From Microbispora amethystogenes (GTDB lineage Bacteria; Actinomycetota; Actinomycetes; Streptosporangiales; Streptosporangiaceae): a stretch of DNA of 64,000 bases. The position numbers and the translations under genes were made by a program. The notes under the pieces were generated by a model. It ran no database searches, had not been told where the DNA came from, and saw only the letters and a program-made list of their open reading frames with translations. The DNA lies in the NCBI RefSeq assembly GCF_016863015.1, contig NZ_BOOB01000057.1:23717-87716 (forward strand), given 5' to 3'. Of the stretch, positions 9,701-16,743 are shown piece by piece (the first letter of the stretch is position 1; the number at the start of each line of letters is the position of its first letter).

Positions 9701-10486
9701 CAGCATGTTCGGCCGGATCCGCGGCACTTCAAATCCCGCGTAGTGCAGATACTTCTGCAGGTCACGCCAGGAGGCGACGGGCCCCCACAGCGCCGGCGCC
9801 AAACCGCACACCATCCAGCCTGCCAGGCGGAGCAGCACCCGCAGCTGGGCGTCGCGCCACACACTCGCGTCGGCGTCGGAGGGTGGGTAGTCGTCGCCAA
9901 GCAGAAGAGTGGTGAACAACGACATGCCGCTGACATCCGGTATATCGCCAAGGTCCGGCCGATAGAGGTGGCGGCCGATGCCGACGAGGCGGATACTGCC
10001 GCTATTGAAGATCAAGTGGTCGGGGGACAGCTCGATGGGGATGAAGCCCTGGCTCGCCATTACGTCCAGAGCCTGTCCGAGCGGCACCAGCGTGCGCAGC
10101 GCCTGCGCGGGCGTCCATCTGTGCCCCCGCTCCATCAGGTATGCCAGGTCGTCCGCCTCGGTGAGCCGATCCAGCAGCACGTCGGAGCCACCGGACTCCC
10201 ACGACGTCACAACGGAGGGAGCCAATGCGGGATCGTCGATTATGTCCACGAGAACAGGGGTGACGGGGGCTCCAGCGGCGATGAGCGATATCGCCGCCGC
10301 ACGCTGGCGCCGGTCCGCGAAGCGCCGCAGCGCCCCGTACGTGTCCTGGTCCTGAACCATGTCGACGCGCCGCAGTGCGTCGTGGCCGCCGTCTTGCGCA
10401 CGGGGGCGCAGGTGGCCGCCGCGCAGCAGCAGAGGACGGACCCGCCACAGCCGGCCGGACTTGCCGTAGAAGCGCGTGCTCTCCAT
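6725..10486 (-). CDS. Large protein with divergent kinase-like domain and long helical-repeat tail
   Basis: 1253 residues from ATG 10486, chosen because AAGGA lies about 10 bases before it and because it sits 38 bases after the kinase gene; an earlier in-frame ATG (10633) would overlap that gene by about 110 bases. Residues about 50-280 look like a degenerate protein-kinase fold: ALDVMASQGFIPIELSPDHL replaces the usual HRDLKPxN loop, and no Lys/DFG pair is evident, so it is probably a pseudokinase. A small beta-rich segment (about 310-380) resembles an S1/OB-type fold. The rest (about 480-1253) is repetitive leucine/alanine-rich helices suggesting an alpha-solenoid scaffold. Last gene of a six-gene operon. 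Scaffold or effector role is inference; no database family recognised. Confidence 0.8.
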   Translation of the reverse strand: MESTRFYGKSGRLWRVRPLLLRGGHLRPRAQDGGHDALRRVDMVQDQDTYGALRRFADRRQRAAAISLIAAGAPVTPVLVDIIDDPALAPSVVTSWESGGSDVLLDRLTEADDLAYLMERGHRWTPAQALRTLVPLGQALDVMASQGFIPIELSPDHLIFNSGSIRLVGIGRHLYRPDLGDIPDVSGMSLFTTLLLGDDYPPSDADASVWRDAQLRVLLRLAGWMVCGLAPALWGPVASWRDLQKYLHYAGFEVPRIRPNMLAQHLVEAADRAEALAAERQVTTAPAVVLYDDQQCAIGGESRFDWLRAHVGKTVYGLVESVEAGVVRARIAAPGETPIYVGVPWRDTYHADGGQYVDLRNCYRQGDRIALTITQVEASTPNGHARPKVSAKVPVGSGAPIRPRHRSRVDLNAESVRLGLLCDHGPGVVSVAAFGGGRRTGVRAALLSGAGWVLVKPEELPRVAAHLAEINPTARYIVVGYASSELAQALDGVRHESVLPNSADAPTQIAGRPALSLPYVLDPELEEFGQRLPNGTGSSFRRRTFPAGWAHEWEASEGEQVNAASRAALAKKLKMHAALFADNTELLVRIGMFLRRPGNLSVDPNRVAVNLQQAATVLGSVPATGKFRRDLTSALLGTSYKDLYRIVTQRLLPVAMKLSAAYDPGLSLGGRGMDENLFDEPGVRRLGLYGRLATALPGHAHKDLAEIVSGLDDDLIVALADIPAPSLQYLVARLRSAELLETLRKHIAGGDLELLNRFTPTAWQLLLEGLRQPELLGVLGLGWTLVVERDQAGVVDGRTLVRLAAETGREPTYIVRALLDTPVKSWPDVLANPRLAQEWLTHYGVLDISGVLKAFPDAQRILPVVGRDALRAAAAGDLDRRVLERLMTFAQQVGILAAEAIVAFLATGLETSQLETVTGPAAVAWCTYRMREGDTLEQAIQRLIQEPDALRIWAVDGRNLDRRVLTDVLGAEPKNLGVSAVEGRQLVRLLEREPGLGDLCARAIFPRQRLRLLQWAAHDPHHRLLHRAVAAALPGLLDEPDLGTALSQILDEHLDYRQVVMARTLNLDRPGRELLRALGPLGPGLDTDVLLTVLELARTEGPGFAAEAAQLEGRRPGAIRLLTRWGAQWLPVLAGGHGARVAVLLARHAPEDDRTSHWLLSSGEDGLQALARHGQRLLRLVRETRPPVVDVRLLSDLLDHNPAHGAAALYHLIVQNGLPRETWGQASRWLAEGKPADEVLLRLWDRAATRLLT

Positions 10487-10524
10487 ATCGTCCTGTTCCT
10501 TGAGAGGTCGATGTCGACGAGAGG

Positions 10525-11553
10525 TCAGGGACGAAGCAGCACACGCTGCAACGCTGAGTTCTGCCGGGCTCTCGCGAGCTCGTGCTGGACATCGGCTACC
10601 TGCGCTAGGCGGTAACCCGGCCTGGCGAGGCAAGTGGTGATGATGTTGGTCAGAGTAGGGCCGTAGCCGAGCTTCGCCAGCTCCCTTCTGGCCTCCAGGT
10701 GGGCCGCTTTGTCGGTTCCGTACAGCGCGGAGCGGGCTTGCGGGGACAACCGGCGCAGTCCCGCGGCCTCGGCGAGGGTCGCGCCGAGCATGTATAGGTC
10801 GAAGCGTTGATCGGCCTGGTCGTATTCGGAGTCCTGATTGCCCCTGAGCGGCGCGTAGTCCTCAGTCGTCACCTCCACGGGTTTGCCTTTCTCGACCGCG
10901 CCCTCGTAGTCGATAAGCAGATAGCGCCAGGGCGGCCCGATGACCAAGATGTTCTCCGGCTTGAGATCCGCGTGAATCCAGTACGTCGTCCCGTTTGCGC
11001 CATTGTGCCTGCGGGCCGCGTGTAGCGCGCCCAGCGCGTTGCACAACTGGTCGGCCAGGTCCAGCAACTCCGCTTCAGTAAAGGGCTTGTTCTCCGCCCT
11101 TCTGACCTCGAACTGGTCGGCGAGAGTGGCGGCGACCGTCGCACCGTGGCCCACGAACCGCTGGACGATGAACAGCTCCTCGGGCGGGTTGCGCATGCCC
11201 GCGGCGAGCAGGCTTGGTGATGGCTCGCGCAGCACGTCGATGATCGCGGGGGCCTGCTGGGTCAACTGAGTCGCCTGCGCGGCGGCACGCAGGCCGCGGA
11301 ACAACTCCCGCGTGCGCGGTTCGAGCCACGCGCGTGCCCTGGACAGGTCGACGAGCGCCTGATTCTCCCACCACATGCCTTTGAGTACGGCTGTGTTCCC
11401 GCTCCAGGTGTCCTTCACCGAGAGCACGTAGCCCTGCCCCGCCCCGGCGATGAGATCGCACACCTCGAACCGTCCGTGTCCGTAGGCCCTGGGATAGTAC
11501 GTGCACAGCCCGGCAGCGCGCTCGCTTTCCAGCCGCGTGAATCCGCCCGTCAT
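10525..11553 (-). CDS. Ser/Thr protein kinase-like protein
   Basis: 342 residues. A single kinase domain fills the protein: Lys58 in TAVLKGMWWE, catalytic loop IHADLKPENIL (Asp196, Lys198, Asn201; HAD replaces HRD), and metal-binding motif LLIDYEGAV (DYE replaces DFG, Asp215), then an APE-like region at DYAPLRGNQDSEYDQADQRF and DLYMLGATLAEAAG. Catalytic residues are present, so it is probably active though divergent. There is no membrane segment or sensor domain, unlike PknB-type kinases. Its ATG overlaps the stop of the NYN-FHA gene (ATGA). With the PP2C phosphatase and vWA gene upstream it forms a kinase/phosphatase/vWA triad; likely substrates are the FHA-binding partners encoded here (inference). 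Confidence 0.85.
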   Translation of the reverse strand: MTGGFTRLESERAAGLCTYYPRAYGHGRFEVCDLIAGAGQGYVLSVKDTWSGNTAVLKGMWWENQALVDLSRARAWLEPRTRELFRGLRAAAQATQLTQQAPAIIDVLREPSPSLLAAGMRNPPEELFIVQRFVGHGATVAATLADQFEVRRAENKPFTEAELLDLADQLCNALGALHAARRHNGANGTTYWIHADLKPENILVIGPPWRYLLIDYEGAVEKGKPVEVTTEDYAPLRGNQDSEYDQADQRFDLYMLGATLAEAAGLRRLSPQARSALYGTDKAAHLEARRELAKLGYGPTLTNIITTCLARPGYRLAQVADVQHELARARQNSALQRVLLRP

Positions 11554-12581
11554 GTCGGCAGCGATCTGGGCACGCCGACGATCAGACGTACCACGCCCGG
11601 TCCCAGGTGGATCTCGTCGTTTTCGCTCACCGAATACTCCGCGAAGTCGGCCAGCCGGTTGTCGCTCGGCAGCCCGTCGCTTCCGAGACTCGGATTGAGG
11701 AAGGAGGCGTTGGTCATGGACAGGTGACGGACGATCAGGTTGCCGTCGTCGTCTAGAAACGCTTCCAGGTGTTCCCGCGCGATCTGCACAGCCAGCTCGT
11801 TGGGAAGTCCCGCGGTGACGTCGTGGACGTGAGGGCGACTGGAACCGCCGCGTCCGAGTATGAGCGCCTGCGAGCCCAGCGAGAGCTCGTGCCGCACGCG
11901 CTGGTGGTGCATTACGGTCAGCCGCGGCTCCCCGGCGGATTCGGGAACGACCGGGTCGAGGAACTCTTCCTGAGCCCGATGCTGGCAGGCGACGCAGTAG
12001 AAGATCCCGTCCATCTCCCTGAGGAGCGCATGTTGTACGAGCGCACCGCCGTGGTCACAGATGTCCGGCGGCGCCGTGCATCTGAAGGCGCGGTCGCCCA
12101 GGTCGTTCCTGATGCCCGCCTTGGCGCGCTTCTCGTCCTGCGCCTTCGCGATCTCCTGTGGCGTGGCCACCCGCAACACCCGGGGCTGGAGCAGCAGGGC
12201 GCCCTTGCGCCAGCTCGGCAGGAACACCCGGCCCCGGGAGCCCTGCAGCCAGGGATACTCCTCACGGGCAAAGGTGAAGTTGTCCTTGCTCACGATTGCC
12301 GCGCGATAGCGGTCGGCGAGATCCAGAATCCGGTCGTCGGCGTCCCCCGTCGCCGTCTCCAGCCAGCTGTCCTGCTCGGCCCGCCGGGCTCGCGGCTCGT
12401 CCACCATGCGGCGATAGGCCGAGGCGTCGAGAATGGCGCGTACCTCGTCCTCCGGGTGACGCTTCAGCCAGTAGTCGCGAACCTCCTCGACCCTGCTGAA
12501 TCGGTAGGCGATGCGCCCGTTCTGCTGCCGTACACACGCGATGTTCGAGGCGTCCAGCACGACGGTGATCGCGCTCACCAT
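11550..12581 (-). CDS. NYN/PIN-type nuclease domain + zinc-ribbon-like cysteines + FHA domain
   Basis: 343 residues. Residues 1-130 are a NYN (Zc3h12a-like PIN superfamily) ribonuclease domain: acidic motifs VVLDASNIA (Asp10), TGDADDRILDLA (about 80-90) and VSKDNFTF (Asp100), then EYPWLQG. Cysteines 168, 175, 196 and 199 suggest a zinc-binding hinge. Residues about 215-343 form an FHA phosphothreonine-binding domain (ALILGRGGSSRPH, AREHLEAFL, LSMTNASFLN). The predicted job is a ribonuclease recruited or switched by a phosphorylated partner. The start overlaps the vWA stop by seven bases. A second gene with the same three-part design lies at 16744-17862 in the divergent direction. The architecture is seen; the activity is inferred. 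Confidence 0.85.
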   Translation of the reverse strand: MVSAITVVLDASNIACVRQQNGRIAYRFSRVEEVRDYWLKRHPEDEVRAILDASAYRRMVDEPRARRAEQDSWLETATGDADDRILDLADRYRAAIVSKDNFTFAREEYPWLQGSRGRVFLPSWRKGALLLQPRVLRVATPQEIAKAQDEKRAKAGIRNDLGDRAFRCTAPPDICDHGGALVQHALLREMDGIFYCVACQHRAQEEFLDPVVPESAGEPRLTVMHHQRVRHELSLGSQALILGRGGSSRPHVHDVTAGLPNELAVQIAREHLEAFLDDDGNLIVRHLSMTNASFLNPSLGSDGLPSDNRLADFAEYSVSENDEIHLGPGVVRLIVGVPRSLPT

Positions 12582-14023
12582 TCGTCCCCGTAGTCCGTGG
12601 TGGCCCCGTCGCCGCGCCCGGGCTGCTCGTCCTGCCAGTCGTCGTCCGAGTATACGGGATCCAGTGCGACCGGCCGGGCGCGTTCGGAGGGCGATAACAC
12701 CGGACGATCCCGCAGGCCGAGCACCGGCGAGCTGACGCCCCGGCTGGAGGCCGCGCGTGTGAAGTTGTACACGTCGTTGGCCTTCAAACCGGAGCCGAGC
12801 GCCTTGAGTGCTTCGCTGTACTGGCCGGCGAGCATGTACAGCCCGGCGGAGGTGGCCTCGTCCTTGGCCGCCCGGTAGATCTCCTCGTGCCGCCCTTCCG
12901 GGGCGGCCGTAAGTCGTTCAGCGGTCTCCGCCTCGAGTTCCACCTCCCTGATGGTGTCCAGCAGATAGGGGTTGTACTGGGGCCGGGGTTCGTTTCGGGA
13001 TCGCGGACCGGGCATGACGAGCACACAGGGCACCTGCGTAGGACAGGTCACGACGCCGCGGCGGGAACGCAGGGTGGCCGAGGCCTGCACGACGGGCACG
13101 GTGTTGCCCTTGCGGACCGCCGGGGCGCGAAGCTTCAGCGCGAACAGCGGGCGGGCGTGCTCCCCGGCGCCGAACGCGCCCAGCGGGACGGTGGCCACGC
13201 TCGATCCCTGCTCGCCCGGGACGATTTGCGGTTGGTGAATCCTTCTGGCAGGCGCGAGCTGGTAGACACCCAGCAGGGAGAAGTGCGGGCTCACCTCCAG
13301 CCGCAGCTCACCGCCGGAAACGATGACCTGCTGACCCTTCTGCGCCAGTCGGCTCATGACTTCCACCATGATCTTCTCGGCATCCTCTCGGGAGGCGACG
13401 TGGTCGCAGGGCCCGTTCACGGCGAGCCGCAGCAGCAGATCGACTTTCGCCTCGGCGCCGAGTCCTATGGGGTCGATGTAGACGTCGGCTGCGACAGCCC
13501 GCTCGGCCAGACCGGCCAGATAGTCCGGCGACAGGTTGCCGGTGGTCGGCTCGCCGTCGCTGAGCAAGATCACACGTCGGGAAGTGGCTGTGGAGGATTC
13601 GAGTATCGCGTAGGAGTCGATCAGGGCCGCCTCGATGCTGGTGCCCGTATAGTCCTCCTCCAGATGTACGGGCAGCAGGTTCTCCAGCTGGGCCGAGATC
13701 GTTCCAGCGGATCCGACGGCGACGACCCGCGTGCCACCGGCGAACATGAGGATGTGCAGCTCGGTCGTGGGAGCCAGGCCAGCTACGAGTGCCAGCGCGC
13801 CCTTACGCGCGAGATCCCACCTGGTGGGCCCGCCGTCGTCACCGCGCCGGGCCGGCCAGGTCATCGAGGCGCTGGCATCGAGCGCTAGGACGAATTCACT
13901 ACCGGTGCTCGTATCATGCCGCTGTGCGGGATCAGGCCGCTGTGCGGGCGGTTTGACGCCCACCGCGAACTCGTCGCCGCCTACGACCCGCTCGCGATCC
14001 ACAGTAATTTCCAGCTCGTTCAT
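12575..14023 (-). CDS. vWA-domain protein (TerY-like)
   Basis: 482 residues. A von Willebrand A domain at about 43-230 with a complete metal-ion-dependent adhesion site: DASAS (49-53), Thr127 in DYTGTSIEAAL and Asp156 in ILLSDGEPTTGN. After it comes a beta-rich region (about 230-340) and a helical C-terminus with an acidic tail (QPGRGDGATTDYGDEW). No signal peptide or membrane span, so cytoplasmic. vWA proteins encoded with a PP2C and a kinase form TerY-P-type triads in stress and defence loci, where the vWA acts as a scaffold. Start and stop overlap both neighbours (ATGA at 14020-14023), so translation is coupled. Confidence 0.88.
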   Translation of the reverse strand: MNELEITVDRERVVGGDEFAVGVKPPAQRPDPAQRHDTSTGSEFVLALDASASMTWPARRGDDGGPTRWDLARKGALALVAGLAPTTELHILMFAGGTRVVAVGSAGTISAQLENLLPVHLEEDYTGTSIEAALIDSYAILESSTATSRRVILLSDGEPTTGNLSPDYLAGLAERAVAADVYIDPIGLGAEAKVDLLLRLAVNGPCDHVASREDAEKIMVEVMSRLAQKGQQVIVSGGELRLEVSPHFSLLGVYQLAPARRIHQPQIVPGEQGSSVATVPLGAFGAGEHARPLFALKLRAPAVRKGNTVPVVQASATLRSRRGVVTCPTQVPCVLVMPGPRSRNEPRPQYNPYLLDTIREVELEAETAERLTAAPEGRHEEIYRAAKDEATSAGLYMLAGQYSEALKALGSGLKANDVYNFTRAASSRGVSSPVLGLRDRPVLSPSERARPVALDPVYSDDDWQDEQPGRGDGATTDYGDEW

Positions 14024-15666
14024 CGGTAGTCGGCCGCCCTCTCAACCGTCGTCTCTTCGTCTGGGTCCGCCCAGTCGGTCTCGACCACCAGAGCGGTCGC
14101 GTTGTCGTGCCCTCCCAGGCGCTCCGCTCTCATCACAATGTCCGCGGCGAGCCCGGGAGCGACCGCCCGTCCAGCCCGCGCCCGGGCTGCGGCGAGCTTG
14201 GCAAGGACGCCGCCAAACCACCGGCCCGGCTCTTCCTCCTCCGCAGCGCCGTCGCTGAGGAGCACTAGCAGGTCTCCTGGCGCGAGGCTGAACGTGAGCG
14301 TGAACGGCCGGCGCGCGGCGCCGCCCAAGTACCTGGTGAGCGAGGACTTGCCCTTCACCACGGTCGCGTCGGCGCGCAGGTTCTCGGCGTACTCCGTGTG
14401 CACAGGGGTGAGGCGCCACGCCTGGTAGTGCTTGGGGTTCACCGGGTCGTCCGGCCTGAGCTGCCAGGCGGCCGAGTCTCCGACCGAGGCGAGCTGGCCC
14501 GTACCGTCGGGGGAGAGGCTCCCCAAGATCGCGGTGGCGCCGCCGGGCGGGGTACGCGCGCACACCTCGCGATCGGCGACAGCGATCGCCTCCGCAGGGT
14601 CCAGGGTGCCGGACTCCCAGGCGCCGCGGATCGCGGACATCGCGGCGAGCACGGCCTTACGCCCCCAGCCGTCGTGGTTTCCGGTGATCCCGTCCATGAG
14701 CGCCAGACAAGTCGGCTTGCCCTTCACGGACATCCACCAGGCGAGGTCCTCGTTGTCCTCCGCCCTGCCCGATGCTTTGCCTGAGCCCGTCATGGTCTCC
14801 CTGAAGCAGCGGTACCGGACAGGATTGGTGGCGTTACGGGAGAGTAACTGGTCGAGAGCCTGCAGCGCACGCAGGTCGCCGACCGCAAGGTCGCCCTCAA
14901 GCAGCAGGTCGACGATGGCATCGAATCCCGGTGTGACCTCCCCGGCCGCGCACTCGACCAGCGCCTGCGCGTCCTGGCGGCCGGCGGGCCGGCGTCCCAC
15001 GACCGCCTCGACCAGCGCGTACGCGATCACGTGCCGGTCCTGAAGCCAGGCCCACCGATGGAAGTGCTCGTCATGGTGGCCCGCTTCTAGCACGGTGCCG
15101 GTGAGGGAATAACGCGGTGAGAGGATGAGCTGCCAGGTTCCCGAACCCCAGCGGACCGATTCACGCGTGAGGCACCCGAAGCCGACGAGGTGCACGGCAT
15201 CGGCGACGACCCTCCAGAGAGCGGGAAGCGCGGGCACGATCGCGTCGGGGTTCAGACCGTCGCTCCCTCCCTCCGACACTGCCTCGGCCAAGGTGGAGGC
15301 TAGGGATGCAGGCCATTCCAGGCTGATCTTGGGGACGAGGACGGAGACGAAACCTTCGTCGTAGACCTCCAAGTCGTCGGCGCCCTCGAAGAAGTCGCCC
15401 CACGTGTCGATGTCGGGCTCTTCGAGGCTGTCGTCGGTCGGCGGTTCCCCCGGAGACGGATCGTGCTCCTGGGGTGCCGTCTCGTTCTTGGGCGGGGGGT
15501 CGTCTTGGAGGTCTGGGTCCGTATCGGCGATCGGAGCGGCGACGGCCGGCTCTACGTCCTCCAATGAGCCGGCCACGTGGGTGGCTGGTTCCACCATGGC
15601 GTTCTCCTCCTCGGACGGGTTCGCGGCACGGCTTGTCCTGCGGCGGAGGAATCGGCCGAGGTTCAT
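14020..15666 (-). CDS. PP2C-family protein Ser/Thr phosphatase with a long N-terminal extension
   Basis: 548 residues from ATG 15666, chosen because it overlaps the preceding stop as ATGA. The last 250 residues are a PP2C domain: ALMDGITGNHDG, ATAILGSL, ASVGDSAAW, LLVLLSDGAAE and GGHDNATALVVETDW supply the metal-binding Asp residues. The first 100 residues are acidic and Pro/Glu-rich, probably disordered. Residues about 100-290 form an unassigned globular domain, possibly a decayed kinase C-lobe (WAWLQDRHVIAYALVEAVVG). Expected to remove phosphates placed by the kinase two genes downstream. Soluble protein. Confidence 0.88.
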   Translation of the reverse strand: MNLGRFLRRRTSRAANPSEEENAMVEPATHVAGSLEDVEPAVAAPIADTDPDLQDDPPPKNETAPQEHDPSPGEPPTDDSLEEPDIDTWGDFFEGADDLEVYDEGFVSVLVPKISLEWPASLASTLAEAVSEGGSDGLNPDAIVPALPALWRVVADAVHLVGFGCLTRESVRWGSGTWQLILSPRYSLTGTVLEAGHHDEHFHRWAWLQDRHVIAYALVEAVVGRRPAGRQDAQALVECAAGEVTPGFDAIVDLLLEGDLAVGDLRALQALDQLLSRNATNPVRYRCFRETMTGSGKASGRAEDNEDLAWWMSVKGKPTCLALMDGITGNHDGWGRKAVLAAMSAIRGAWESGTLDPAEAIAVADREVCARTPPGGATAILGSLSPDGTGQLASVGDSAAWQLRPDDPVNPKHYQAWRLTPVHTEYAENLRADATVVKGKSSLTRYLGGAARRPFTLTFSLAPGDLLVLLSDGAAEEEEPGRWFGGVLAKLAAARARAGRAVAPGLAADIVMRAERLGGHDNATALVVETDWADPDEETTVERAADYR

Positions 15667-16643
15667 GTGTGCGCCAGCCGGATGAGAAGAGCGAGCACAA
15701 TGATCACTATCGCCACACCGATCATCCACTTCACACCTATCGGGAGCCGAGCAGCGCCCTGCGCCGCCCTGCGCATCTGCTCCAGCTCCGCACTGACCGC
15801 GGCCACCCGTGCGTCGGCTTCGCGGGCGATCCTGCCCACCCCGGCTCTGACCGCGGCCACCCGTGCGTCGGCTTCGCGGGTGATCCTGTCCACCTCGGTT
15901 CTGGCCGCGGCCACCCGTGCGTCGGCTTCGCGGGTGATCCTGTCCACCTCGATCCTGGCCGCAGTCTCCGCTTGCGCCGCCTGCTGCCGGTACCGCCGCT
16001 CGGCCTCCGCCACCTGCTTCCTCGCGTGGAGCTCCGCCTGCGCGGCGCGCTCGTCGGCGGCCTCCTCCAGGGCCTTGCTCCTCGCCGCGAGCGTGGCCTG
16101 TACGTCGGGGCCGCGCCCGACAGGGAAGGGGGCGACCCGGCTGACCCGCTGTACTTCGCCGGGCGGAGCCGGACGATAGAGCAGTGCGGGGTCGTCGCCG
16201 ACGTGTCTTGGCGGGTCGGCCCAGGGGACTTGCAGGAGCCGCACACCCAGCCGCGTGGCGTCCACGACCTCCACCCGCCGCCAGCCTCCCGCCTGCTCAC
16301 CGCTGCCGTCGAGGACCAAGAGCCGCTGCCCGGAGCCGAGGCGGGCCTCACCGTTCTCGAAGCGGGCCCACAGCACGTCACCGTGATGCAGTAGCGACGC
16401 CGTCACCTCTGGGGGGGGCCGATCATCGTCCGCGCCCGCCGGGGGGCGGTCGTCCGCCTCCTCCGGCTGGTCGTCCAGCACGCCCCAAAAAGCGGCCAGA
16501 TCCTCCACGGAAGCGGGCGATTGTGACATTTGACCAGAAGGCGTGGAATCAGCCGCCGAATCGGACAAAGAACCCCACGGGGAGGAATCTTGTGTCGATG
16601 GTCCCGAATCACCCTCTGGGTCTGGATTCCCCCAGTCGACCAT
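15663..16643 (-). CDS. Tail-anchored coiled-coil protein with 18-residue repeats
   Basis: 326 residues, first gene of the operon. Residues 1-85 are low-complexity, acidic and Pro-rich. About 85-165 is a small beta-rich domain (GDVLWARFENGEARLGSGQR...). About 175-290 is a long charged coiled coil ending in three repeats of the type VDRITREADARVAAARTE, one per 54 bases of DNA. A hydrophobic segment near the end (WMIGVAIVIIVLALLIRL) is a C-terminal membrane anchor with only a few residues after it. It probably tethers the signalling complex to the membrane or senses envelope perturbation (inference). The gene ends ATGA into the PP2C gene. No known family recognised. Confidence 0.8.
   Translation of the reverse strand: MVDWGNPDPEGDSGPSTQDSSPWGSLSDSAADSTPSGQMSQSPASVEDLAAFWGVLDDQPEEADDRPPAGADDDRPPPEVTASLLHHGDVLWARFENGEARLGSGQRLLVLDGSGEQAGGWRRVEVVDATRLGVRLLQVPWADPPRHVGDDPALLYRPAPPGEVQRVSRVAPFPVGRGPDVQATLAARSKALEEAADERAAQAELHARKQVAEAERRYRQQAAQAETAARIEVDRITREADARVAAARTEVDRITREADARVAAVRAGVGRIAREADARVAAVSAELEQMRRAAQGAARLPIGVKWMIGVAIVIIVLALLIRLAHT
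15798..15959. repeat. Three 54-bp in-frame tandem repeats
   Basis: A 29-base block beginning CGCGGCCACCCGTGCGTCGG recurs identically at 15798, 15852 and 15906, and the rest of each 54-base unit is nearly identical. Each unit encodes 18 residues of the coiled coil. The near identity at DNA level points to recent expansion. Confidence 0.9.
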
Positions 16644-16743
16644 GGCACCCCAACATGATTTCTACTGATTTAGCCGCGCAACACAGACTGAGGATGATAC
16701 CTATGCATGGCGAGATCATGAGTCACTTTCGGAAGAGGTTTGC
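16644..16743. promoter_or_regulatory. Divergent intergenic region between the two halves of the phospho-signalling locus
   Basis: 100 bases, AT-richer than its surroundings, between divergent starts at 16643 (-) and 16744 (+). It must hold promoters for both directions, so the whole locus could be switched together. A ribosome site (GGAAGAGG) precedes the plus-strand ATG. No clear -35/-10 pair or operator was identified. Confidence 0.55.

Noticed and set aside
7328..10615. Long open frame on the plus strand opposite the 1253-aa gene
   Set aside because: It is antisense in the high-GC third-position pattern, has no recognisable domain, and the minus-strand gene has coherent operon spacing. 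Other long antisense frames (36987-38303, 45052-46713, 58440-60182) were rejected for the same reason.
15798..15959. Regular 54-bp repeats as a CRISPR array
   Set aside because: Units are contiguous with no unique spacers, in frame, and encode a coiled coil.
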